Assembly: GCA_030248225.1 (NCBI GenBank)
Contig: JASANE010016076.1
Span: 1-64,000, forward strand
Origin: Trileptium ribeirensis
Lineage: Eukaryota > Nematoda > Enoplea > Enoplida > Thoracostomopsidae
Direction: 5' to 3'
Length of the DNA: 64,000 bases
The position numbers were made by a program, and so were the translations under genes. The notes under the pieces are model-generated. The model did no database searches. It saw nothing but the letters and a program-made list of their open reading frames with translations, and was not told the DNA's origin. Below, piece by piece: positions 31,384-42,289 of the stretch; within the stretch, counting starts at the first letter, position 1, and each line of letters starts with the position of its first letter.

Positions 31384-33120
31384 ATATGTTTTATATTTAT
31401 ATAAGGTTAATTGTTTTTCAGTAATATTTTTATCAACGGAGGTGACGTAGCTAGTGTTTTTGTCAACACGTCAGTTTAATTTTGCTGGTCTATGTGCTCG
31501 ATTTTGAACTATTACCAAGTGTTTTAGTGATGCCAAAAAGATTATAGCTGAGTGTTTAATGGATCTTTTTGATTGATTTTTATGAATCGGAGTTATGATT
31601 ACGCAAAGAACTACGCTCGGTGAACTATGTTTACTTGTAGCCTACGTGGTCCTAGGGGTGTTTAGTCCCACCGTAGATTACACACGAACTACAACAATGC
31701 TAGCACCAAGGGCTATTTACTTTATGAGCTTGTGCTTAAGGCCTTAATTTGTAGCGCTTATAATGAAGACAGTTTATTTCCACACTACAACAAATTAAAA
31801 ACTCTACACACAGTAAAACAAATAAACGGCTAAACCGTAGTCACCTTGATTGCGCAGCTTTGAGGCCGACTGAGGCCCTGATCTAACTGCGCAACCACTT
31901 AAATAACATTTCTACGCCCGATTTCTTGGAACTCAAAAGAATCCTAGTTCTGAAATCTCTCTAACCCGTTAATTTTTAATATAATGGTTGCCAACCGGGT
32001 TGTGAATTCTTAGAATTGTAAAATTCGCTCTCTAACATAAATTTTAATTTTTGCGTTAGAGAACCCCTTTTATGAAATTCTTGGAATGCCTAACTCATAA
32101 CAAATTTTAAGATTTTACAGAAAATTCAGCAGAAACACACATATCCGCTAATGTAAGTGTAACAGTTAAAGCACCCAGTGGTTACACTCAAATTCGATAA
32201 GTAAGCATACCATAGCCCCGGCACACAAATTGTAAAATTTTTAATTGTTTTACACTCTCTTAATTAAAATTATAATTATCACGAATTGAATAAATTCTTA
32301 TTACCAGAAATGACCGAGGGGATGAGGTCCGTAACCCCTTAACGGGTGGGCCAATTGAAGCCAAATTTAGTATGGGTAATCTAGAGCGTATCCTATGGCA
32401 TTTGGCGTCAAAATCCGCCTATGCCCAAACCATCCCCTTGGCCCAAATCTGTATGAATTTCTGCTATGGATACAATATGCTGAGAACTTTGCTATTTTCA
32501 AAACAACAAATCTTTTGAGATTTTTATACACAAAATATAATATATACACGTCGCAACACTATTATATTTACATATTTGTGAGTTTATCGGCCTTCTCCGC
32601 GGCACGTTTCTTACCAAAACGTAACCGACATCTCCAATGGTGGCCAAAGGGAGAGGGGTAGAGATATAGAGCGAGTTCATGAGTTACCCGAAAACTTAAG
32701 TAAAATCAAGAATAAGGGGAAAGGAGCCATCAGAGGGGATGGACCGGTCTACCAGCGGTCGGAGATACCCTTTATCACTGGTTGAGAGTTGCGCGAGTTC
32801 CCAGCGGTAGACATGTCATTGTCCCGGGCAGGGATATCGAGTTTAGGTCAATGTCTGGTGCTTGATTATGAACTAAGCTGGCTAGGCCGTGTGAACGTAT
32901 ACGAGCTAAAATAAACTACAGTTAAACCAATTCGAGTTGATTGCTAATTATATCTTGCAACCTGAACAGACATAGACCATTGATGGCATTAAAAAGTAAA
33001 TTGCTATGGGGTAAAAATTGGGAATTTAGTTATGGACGGTAGTGGTGCACTCGGCACCCTTTTAGGCGTAACCTCTTAAAAACTAAGCTAAGGCTAAAGT
33101 GAATTTTGGTTAGCAGGATT
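31384..33120. other. Non-coding, weakly structured DNA
   Basis: No gene was recognised. TTGCGCAG near 31,850 pairs with CTGCGCAA near 31,886 around a GGCC-containing loop. The region shows no transposon ends. Confidence 0.35.
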
Positions 33121-33138
33121 GCATATCCGTGCTAATAC

Positions 33139-33675
33139 TGACTGTACCCTGGTGAGTCCGGAGAACGTGCCATGGGTAATGAATTTATACTAGAAATGCC
33201 TAAATAGAACTGATGAATTTCAAAATTTAACATGAGAATTTTAACTGACGTTGGCGAATATGAGAACTTGGCCCATCAACGTTTGTACCCTGGCTAGTCC
33301 GAATGACAGGCCATGGGACATTGATAAAATTTTGGAAAAGAATAAGTCATGACACTAAGTAAAACTTTGTAAAAGTTTGAATTGTGAAATCGAATAAATT
33401 TACGACCTGGTTAAAAAGATAGTGAAAAAGTTGTAAAGTTGTAATAAAAAGATAAGAAAACAACATTACAATATTGTAAATTAAAACGATAATTTATTTA
33501 GAGAGTTCTTAAATAATTTTGCATGGTGGTACCGCACCCGTGTAGGCGAGTACACCCCTAAGCTTAGAATCCACGAGAACGTGCCCGAGAACACATGCTC
33601 TGGATGTAATATGCAAAAGTTTTAGGCAGAATGTCACTACGGCGACGAGTCCGCGTAACAATCCCGTAGTGCGTA
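33139..33675 (+). repeat. Three hairpins sharing the loop motif AGTCCGNNNNAC
   Basis: ACCCTGG at 33,146-33,152 pairs with CCATGGGT at 33,170-33,177; ACCCTGG at 33,287 pairs with CCATGGG at 33,311; CACTACGG at 33,635-33,642 pairs with CCGTAGTG at 33,664-33,671. Each encloses AGTCCG, four variable bases and AC (33,155; 33,296; 33,648). Stem sequences differ between the third and the others. Confidence 0.55.
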
Positions 33676-33679
33676 GTAA

Positions 33680-34740
33680 AAAGAATTTGAACATATTTTG
33701 GCATAACTTTTAAAGAGTAAAATTGGAAAATTTGAATTGAGAACTTTTATCCTAAGTGGTTAAACAAGAGTAGGTTTGAACTATATTAGTTCTGAAGGCA
33801 TCCAAGCTCTGTCTCAGCTCGACAAGCGGCCAGAGTTGAGACACAGATTGGAGCTATGGGAGTTAGCTATTGGAGCTTTCCTCATAAAATTATTAGCTTG
33901 TTCTGCAATACTAGAAAATACTTTTACCCAGAACGACCAATTTATGCATAAGACAAAGATCTGGGTTTTACCTTTAGAGATCGTAATGTTAATGTCGAAG
34001 GATTGCACCAGAACGTTAAAGCTATAAATATTTACAAGTCGTCTGAAAATAGTTCAAGAATAACACCATTATAATAACAAATCTAGCAATCCGTTAAAAC
34101 AAGAGTCTTTGATGACAATTTAGCTAATATTACCGAACCAAACTGGTAAATGCCAAGTGAGCAAGTGCTAGGAAAATAACGTGGCCCTGCCACCTTGTGT
34201 GTTTTACGGAAGATAGCACACGCGTTGGTGACCCGCACCATCAAGTCCTTCATAAGTAACCTCCGGTAAACTACAAGTAAAATAAGAGAAACCAAACAAC
34301 ACCATCAGCTCCTGCTGGCCAAGTAACACGTACAGCCGTATAGTAGAAAATTTTATTACCCGAAGTTAGCTGAAAATTTTTAAAGATTATGTAGTAACAT
34401 CGTTAGAAAACAATAAAAAAATTATGGAACAAAACTTAACAAAATCCCGGCATTATGCACCAGGTGTAACAACGATAACATATTTCCCATATGTTGGAAA
34501 CTTAGTGGTAACCGTGAGTTTCGCACTGCGTAACCAATTTTCCTATAACAATTTTTATAAATTTTTATATTTTAAAGCGGTTTTAGGACAATAAAGTGCG
34601 ATCATGCATTATAGGATACATGTACCTTAAATCGTACTACCTGAAGTGTTCGTGTGGTTCGTGACCCTGAAAAACTAAAGAATTTTATGTGTTAGTGTTA
34701 AGGGACAAGTGACACAGGATTTTCCCTAAATAGAACGTGG
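33680..34740. other. Non-coding AT-rich stretch
   Basis: The frame at 33,776-34,027 is open on both strands but has no recognised family or splice context. Nothing else is supported. Confidence 0.35.
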
Positions 34741-35110
34741 GTGTTGGCCCATAACTGCCAAGCCCCCTAAGCGTAAAATTTCCCCGGCCTGTGCATTGGA
34801 CAACCCCTAGGCGAGGCTTGCGCGAAGACGTAGTTCCGACAACTATGTCCCACCCTAGGGAATGTTTACAATGTCACAGCCTTCGACGATAGAGCAGCCC
34901 ATGGTGTGGCAGCCTGGGGTCCAACGGGTGGTAAAAAGGTGCCGGAAAGGTAGAAAGACCAATCCCACCCAGAGGTTCCCGTTTAAGGAATGGGCTGCCC
35001 TTTTTCTGGTCTGCCATATACCCGGCTAGGACTTACTCTGCCTAGCGCACCCGCCTCCTCGGCAGGGTCCAGAGAAGCAGGTAACCTCCTGCAGAGTCAC
35101 TGTGATTGAG
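34740..35110. repeat. GC-rich hairpin cluster
   Basis: CCCTAGG (34,805-34,811) pairs with CCTAGGG (34,854-34,860) and encloses ACGTAGTT/AACTATGT. GCAGCCCAT (34,894-34,902) pairs perfectly with ATGGGCTGC (34,990-34,998). A GCAGG/CCTGC hairpin lies near 35,079. The base composition contrasts with the AT-rich surroundings. Confidence 0.5.
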
Positions 35111-35159
35111 CCTAGATATACTTATGTGTATGTGTACTTACACGGATACATACAAATAC

Positions 35160-36940
35160 CGAGTATGTATGGGGACGAGGGGATAGTATAGGCCTATATA
35201 GAAAAATATCACCAGCGAGATTCGTATACACGTCGTAGAAGTGACCTAATCACCGGCAATCCTTAACAAGATAATACCAAATTATTATAAAATACTCATA
35301 ATCAAATTACTAACTGAACCAAGAAATCGCGGCAGAAAAAGAAACAACACAAAATATACATGAAGCGAATATATATAACAAAAACTACGACAACAGTATG
35401 AACAACAACTATATTAATAATTCCTACACACACGTAGTCGCCATATTACCAAGCCAATACTGTAGCTATGTCGCATCCTAGTAACAATAATTAGCTAGCG
35501 ATATTTATTTAATAATAATATTTGTGTATATTAAACTTATATATGTATTTTGGGAAAATTTAGTGACTTTTAGGGTAAGAAATAGGATCATATAGGGGTA
35601 TCCCGTAGGGGTTGAGTATATTTCCGGAGAGGAGTGAATGAGGGGAAACCCGTTGGATAGTCTTAAAGGTTTAAGAAGTCGTGCAAAGTTGGAAAAAGTG
35701 GAATATTGTTATACTTGCTTTTGGGAGAATATGGTGGAAATTAAAGGAACCCAAGGTTAATAAAAATAGAAAAATAATGGGTTTAAGGGGGATTCCACAG
35801 AAGGAGAATATGAAATATAGTCCGATAGTAGGCTAAAGTTGTACTCAAGTTGGGAAAATCTTAGTACCTTGGTACATTTGATAATAAAGTGAAAATATTG
35901 ACTTTTAGGTAAAATGGAACGTCAAATCAGGGCATAGTGGTGATGTACCCCCATATAGGAGTAAATAATGAGTTCACCCGAGGGGGAATAAGTGTGAATG
36001 TACCCGTTATGGGTTATAACCCATCCCACCGGGAGGAAATAATGATAAAACCAAGAGAAATGTGTTAGTCAAGTAAAAGTAGGAAAATCTGTAAATTGGT
36101 GAATATTGAGTTAGTTTTAAAGGATAGTATACCGGTAAGAAATAGGAATTGAAAGGTGAAATATGAAATTTAGATAGTTTTCTCAACCTCGGGGATAGAT
36201 ATAGGAGTCACCCCTGTGGGAAGATGGATATCCCCCCGGGGAGGGTAATGAAATCGGTGTGATTAGGTCAAAACCTATGGAATATTGTCTATGAGGGAGG
36301 AAAGTACAAGGTTGGACCTGCCCAAAAGTTGACAATATTTTCTATATCATACTCATACAATTCTTACAAACACAAACAGCAAACAAATTCCCACATGTTT
36401 ATATAATATATGCTATGTACTAGAATACACACGAATGAACAACACACTATATAAACGAAACGATGACGCAACTACATTTAGCTTCCCACGGTAATACATC
36501 GTTACATACTGTTACGGCTACTTGAGATATACGCTGTGTTTACAAAAGCTTATAATCGGATTTTCGAAATATTATAGCCTATTCGAGAAAAGCCCTATAC
36601 TCGGCTTTCCGGAATTTTTGTGCAAAGGCTCATGCTGAGCTGAATATCGTATTTCTACTTGAATTTGAGTAGTGTATTCAAATACCTTGACAGGATTTGG
36701 GCTTATAGTTGCATACTCAACACCTAGGTATTTTTACTTACGATATTAGTTATTTTCATAATATTATTTTTTCCAAGTAAAAATTAGGTGGATTATAATG
36801 ACAGTTATAATAGGAGCGATCGACTATTAACTATATCTGTTAGTAATAGCTTACAAATTCGGCTCTTACGTGTCGAGTGAGCAATACCCTTGTGAGAGCG
36901 AAAATGGACTTGTGGTTAGTAGTGCGGCTTGTTGAGTCAG
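35160..36940. other. AT-rich DNA with dispersed GGGGTTGAG/CCCC motifs
   Basis: No ORF is present. Short degenerate motifs around GATACCCCATATAGGAGT and GGGGAAACCCGTT recur several times between 35,580 and 36,260, suggesting an eroded tandem repeat. The rest is featureless. Confidence 0.3.
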
Positions 36941-36949
36941 CAGCCAGTC

Positions 36950-39510
36950 AGGTCGGCTCAGCAAGAAATGCTATTCTTGAGAAGGCTGGGTGAGTAAGGG
37001 GATTGGGATCGAATTACCCTCTAGAGCACCACTTTATCCCACATCGTCCGAAAAGACAGACAGTCGGGGACTTGTTTTTTGAGAAAAGATCGACTGAATA
37101 GTAGGTAGTCGACCGCTACTACGCAGTTGTATTTAACGTTGTTCGTCAGCCAGTCGGGGCGACTTGTTTAATATAACCCGCAAGTATTAGCGCAAATCTA
37201 AGGTCTAGGTTGAGGTAATCAACCCTGCAGTCCGCTAGCCAATCGGGAGTCGGTTGTATCAACTCACAAGACCAGTATTAGATTGCCAGCTAACCTAAAT
37301 CTAAACATCGATCACTCAAACCGCAACCCACTAAATAAGGAACGTACTAGTCTAAATCTAAGAACTCGGGCTGAGGTACTCATATACTGGTACGGTTACC
37401 GGCCAGTCGGGGTAGTCGTGCCAACCTCATAAGAGGAGTAATAAAACAATACGTAACCTAAAGATAAAAGTATCAGAAACCGGGACTATTGAGTAACGAG
37501 TGACCAAGTGGCCGAGTTGTAGTAAAAGCTAAAGTAGAAGCGGAGTAAAAGTTAAGTAAAGGAATCCTACGTAAAATAGCTTATATATACGGTTGCTAAA
37601 GCACTGTGTCGCAAATTCAGCTACGGGTGCTAGAACACTGTGTGCCTTAATATTTTTTATATTTTGTAATAAACTATACTTGCCAATGGTTTCGTGCCTA
37701 TTGTCTGGAACAAGATTGACTAGATTAGCACCGCGCCGCAACGCAAAATATAGGGCACAAGCACCGACTGTAAAAGTAGAAGCGCGACCCCACGTATATC
37801 TCCACCAGCATACTACTGGCCACACATCTTCAGGTGACGAATCCCGTCCCACTTTTAATTCCGATGGCCGTCATAGCCCAAAATCCTATCCAACCCATAC
37901 CCCAATTAAAATCATAAAATATAACAACTAGAGCATCTTCACGCCTTCAGCGCAAAATATTAGGCATAGATACTGATCACGAAAAGGAAGGACGCGCGCC
38001 ATACGAATCGTCCCACCGGCATACTACTGGCCACACCTCGTATCACACAGTCTTCGGTGACGAATCCAGTCCCATTTTACTTCCGATAGCCATGATAAGA
38101 AAGTACCCACCAACCCTTACCCTACTGAAAGACGTAAAACATAACACTTATTTCTGTCTTAAATCCTACCTAATTTGCACAACACAACTTCGTCTCGGCC
38201 ATTAGCTAAGCCTAGTTTAGCTCATATTTTAACTAGTCATGATATACGACGATTGAGCTTAACGCCTTGAATGAATATATTCACACAGTCTCAGTCCGCT
38301 ACAATAAGGTAACTATCTTGTCATCCTGTTATAGTGTACTATACTTTCCCATACTATTTCTGTATATTATGTTATATAGTGCGGTTTCTATTGTGTTTTG
38401 GGGATTCGATTTTTTTATGTCTGGATTGATCTAGGACTAGTATCGAAGTGATTTACGTAAAGAATTGGCTGTTTAGAGCTTATTTCTGAATTTTATGGTT
38501 TCCTCTGCTGATTTCGGTTCCAAGATTGTCGAGCTGGGTACCACGTTACCAACGTCTCAACAAATAAATATCGATAACTAGATTAATACCTAAACTAATT
38601 TATATATTTAATATATTACCACAAACTGGGTGTCAGGCTTAAAAGAATTAAGCTTTATAATGTGTATAGTAGCAGATAAATTATTATAAAACAGATAGTG
38701 TCAATCATTGACCCTGTGTGGAGTGAGGCATCAACGGGGCGAGATTCGTACATAGGTTGACTTCTTGAGCAAGCCCAGGGCTAGTAAGGGCATGGAATAA
38801 GACGACCCATTCTTGAGATTCCTGCTCTCCTCATAACCAGCTGTTGTCGCACGCAGTCCGGGTACCGGAGGACTGAAATAGTTCCAACTGGGGCGGTGTT
38901 CGTCCGTCACCATTCAGTTCATAAAATAATACAGTGCGCATGCCGTCCGGGTGTCGCTGACGTAATATAAGGAACACTATTAGAGTAAATTTAAGGCTTA
39001 GGTTCAGATATTCAAATAATCGTTCGGGTCGCAGCCGTCGGGGCGTCCGTATCAATCTCAAAACAGAATTAATAAAGCATAAGTATTGTTATTAGCGTAA
39101 ATAAAAAACGGGCGCAATCCCAGTTGGGGGGGAGTAATTCAACCAACCATGCAATTTTTCTGAAATGACATCTTTTATACTAAATCCGCCCTCCTGAGTC
39201 GATTGGTGCCATTGGCAGACCTCTCCGACTTGTCGTTCTTCACATATCAGGGACGGCAGACAATTGTCGGCCCTAGCTCCGCCTTGCAGTTCATTTTCAC
39301 AGTTTTTTCCGTTTACGACTAAGCCTTATACTAAGCCTAAGCCTAAGCCTAACCCTAAGCCTAACTCTTAGACTAAGCTTAAACCTCCTCGCCTGCGTTT
39401 GCCGGTACAGTACGTATATAGGTTCAGATAAAGAAATAATCCTACGGGTTGCAGCCGTCCGGGGCGTCCGTATGAACATCAAAAGAGGATTAATAAAATA
39501 ATGGATAACC
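36950..39510. repeat. Diverged 100-170 base repeats with CCAGTCGGGG cores
   Basis: Segments of the form CTAGGTTGAGGTA...CAGTCGGGG...CAACCTCATAAGA recur around 37,200-37,290 and 37,360-37,450. Related blocks AGGTTCAGATA...GGGCGTCCGTAT...AATTAATAAA lie at 38,995-39,085 and 39,415-39,505 and match each other well. No protein is recognised. Confidence 0.5.
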
Positions 39511-39960
39511 TAATTTTTAAACGTAATCGAGGTAAGGAAAGGTCAGTAGCATTGTACTGTTAACAGAATAGTTCAGACCGGGGCATAAAATTACCGGTGG
39601 TGTTAAGTCGGTGTAACCTAAAAAGAATGGTGTCGCAGGATCGTGCCTTGCTATTCATTAACTGTTTTATAAATTAAACGTTTTTAACGGGGACTTTGGT
39701 TCTAAAATATTTGGACCAGGAGTGAATAAGAGTAGAATTAGACACGCCGCAGTGCCAGCTAGAGTTGCGCCTTTTCGCAAGAAGTAGTCGCAAGTAAAAA
39801 GAACGGTGACCACATCGTTTCCCACTGGCATTCTACTGGCCACACCTCGTACCCATCAATCTTCGTACACCAATCTCTTCCCAATTTTAATTCCGATAGC
39901 CGTCATAAAAATTCCCACTCCAACCCTACCCCCCATGAAAATATAACATGTAACAGAAGT
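37735..39960. repeat. Three dispersed copies of an ACTGGCCACAC repeat
   Basis: The order GCATACTACTGGCCACAC, TCTTC-GTGACGAATC-C-TCCCA, TTCCGATAGCCGTCATA, CCAACCC-ACCC occurs at about 37,805-37,925, 38,010-38,150 and 39,820-39,955. Copies one and two are head to tail about 200 bases apart, the third is 1.8 kb away. Confidence 0.65.
39325..39375. repeat. Interstitial telomere-like GCCTAA run
   Basis: About eight near-perfect units of GCCTAA with CCCTAA and ACTCTTA variants. The complement is TTAGGC. It is embedded between repeats and is not at a chromosome end here. Confidence 0.65.
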
Positions 39961-40099
39961 GGAGCAGGGGAGTTTCCACTCAATGCGCCAGGGGGAAATC
40001 TGAAATTTTTTTGTGTCGCTGTTATTCGTTACTCATTTTGGGATGCATGAATTCCGACAAATGGTTTTGGTTCGGTATTGCCAGCGATCTCGATGTAAT

Positions 40100-40462
40100 C
40101 AACATTTAGTCTCCTTGGAGCCACAAGGCAACCAGCGCATTGGCGTGATGCGTCGTAGGCTATCGTCGTCTGACGTTGAAGTTGTCATGCCACTCTACAA
40201 AGGCTTGGTGCAGCCCCTTCTCCGCAATACACTGACTGTAACTTACTGTACATATACTGTGACTTGGTCTCCGCAATACACAACAAGTATCGGGCGCCTC
40301 AAGAGGATCCAGAGGCGATGTTTACTGTTAGCTAACAACGCCTATCTTGATGAAACCTCCACTCTTCAGTGTCGCCGCGAAACGATCGACAGGGTCAATT
40401 ACTACATAATCCTAAACCATTTGACTCAGCTATATTCTTTACGCGCTCCTAACGTGTAATAC
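40100..40462 (+). pseudogene. Non-LTR retrotransposon fragment, post-RT region
   Basis: The frame matches the 3' part of the element at 26,700-27,000: a RIGVM block, MPLYKGLVQP, then SPQYTTSIGRLKRIQRRC and the RETIDRVN block. A short unrelated stretch (about 17 codons) is inserted after the GLVQP block. Upstream RT motifs are missing. It demonstrates at least two copies of this family within 14 kb. Confidence 0.75.
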
Positions 40463-42060
40463 AAGGACATGAAATGAATCTGTTTCGTTCATGGTGTCCG
40501 CGCCCTTGAAATCCTTGAAATTCATTGAAAACACATGAATTGGAAACTTACTCTTGAAAAGCCTTGGATTTGACTAAAACCTTTGAATTTGGGTTTCAAG
40601 GCAGCTTATGCGTATGATTTTTATTAAGAGGTTCTGATAAAAACATCAAAAATTTGCCCAAAAAATTTCGGCTCTTCGCACCGCTCTAATGGTCAGTCCA
40701 TCTTTACTGTTTACATTTGCCATAAGATTTCTTTAAAATTTACTTCCAGATTGCGTGTGCGTTCTCGACTAGTGACTATGAAAGCCACACAACAATATGC
40801 AGCGTCCGAGTCATACCACAGACTGCCCGTAGTGCTACGAGACATTGAAAGAAAATACTAATCTACTATTGAATCAACAAAAACGTGGCAGTACAAGGTG
40901 ATTGCATCAATATGATGTAAGTATATAAAAACCTTGTCCTGTTAGGTTTTATATTAGACCAGATTGATGAATTATTTCTAAAAAATAACGAAACTAAAAT
41001 GCACTTTCATTTTATATCTTAAACCCGATACATCTTCCGGATTTGATGATCCATGACCCAAAACGGATGAACAGCAAACTGTTGACGCCATACAAATTCA
41101 TTCCGGTATCTTTCGAACAATCCATCCGGAACACCCTTACGGTCTCGAAAAAACACCTTTAGTCGTCCCCATAACTAGTTAATATTCTGGGTGTGAACTT
41201 CCGCGTTATTAAGATTAACGAATTGTCTATTATGGTGATTAACACTTTCTCCAGACATGTGGGCTGTACCTGAAACGATGGTGGGAACCTTCACGGATTT
41301 CCACATGTGCTTCAGGAGGACCAAAAAATTACCAACATCGCCCGACGCGTTACCGAGTTACAGCTATTGGAATCAGCTTTAGCAAAATTATATACATCTT
41401 ATAATACGTAAAAGGGCCAACAATATGGATGGGGGGGGTTGGTGAAAAGGGATCCATAACGTGGTTGGATTAAGTTGGCCTCAACGTCATCGCAAGGCTC
41501 ACATGTTGAGCCATTGCCGACCGTAATCGGACAACGTCTCAACGAGTTATGAATTCTACGGACAAACAAAAAACCTTTTTCCCCAAACGACATTTCGATC
41601 TACCTGAAAACAACTACCAAAACTACTTGGACTTTTCTCACCTCAGTCAGTTGCTAAGCGCAAATATTCACTCTCATTCGTTCAGTCAGCAAAGCCATTT
41701 CAGTAAATTCCGCTCGCTCCGTTTCAATCAATGGCCTCAGAAACGGACCAAAACGCCTCTATTGGGGTTAAACCAAGTTCTCAGCTAATTTTTTGCTCAG
41801 ATTAATCAAATTTTTGAATTCAGAAATGGTTTTTTTGTAAAAAATTAGTTATGTTTTTAGGTGAACCGTGGGAGTTTTTACCCTGGGGGAGCCAAAAATT
41901 GTACCAGGTGGCCAATCTGGACACACCCGTTTTTTGCCAGGGGGAAGTTGAAAATGCCAAGACACATCACCCCCCCTAATTTTGGAGAAGCCATATCACA
42001 ACCTGTCGTTCGCAATTTCCGCTATAATCTGCTAACGATACAAAATTCTTTTTTATATTC
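40463..42060. other. Non-coding stretch
   Basis: No gene or element end is supported. The frame at 41,549-41,788 is open but without recognised features. Confidence 0.35.
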
Positions 42061-42118
42061 GCAATAACCTACAGTCTTTGATTTAGGATTTGTACTTCTT
42101 TATATAATACGTACTGTG

Positions 42119-42281
42119 ATGATTTTAATGGATAACTTGGTGCGGATTTGCGACATTCCTGCTGCTCTACCGACCAGCGCATTCTACGTATTATTCAACG
42201 GACGATATATATACGACTTATCGGTGATCAGCGAGAACAGCTTGGTGGAAATCAAGTTTCGCCTGCGCGGCGGAAAAGGAG
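42119..42281 (+). CDS. SDE2-like exon: ubiquitin-fold domain ending in GGKGG
   Basis: ATG 42,119 (with possible upstream in-frame sequence) opens 54 codons that read as the second half of a ubiquitin-like fold: a helix, FYVLFNGRYI, then a strand and RLRGGKGG at the very end. The exon closes with AG followed by the donor GTATAT at 42,282. SDE2 replication/splicing regulators have an N-terminal ubiquitin-like domain that is cut between the GG and KGG of exactly this motif, after which a conserved SAP-containing region follows. No later SDE2 exon was recognised in the window, so this is an orphan exon, a gene with distant exons, or a truncated duplicate. It is the only probable host protein fragment here. 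Confidence 0.55.
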
Positions 42282-42289
42282 GTATATAC

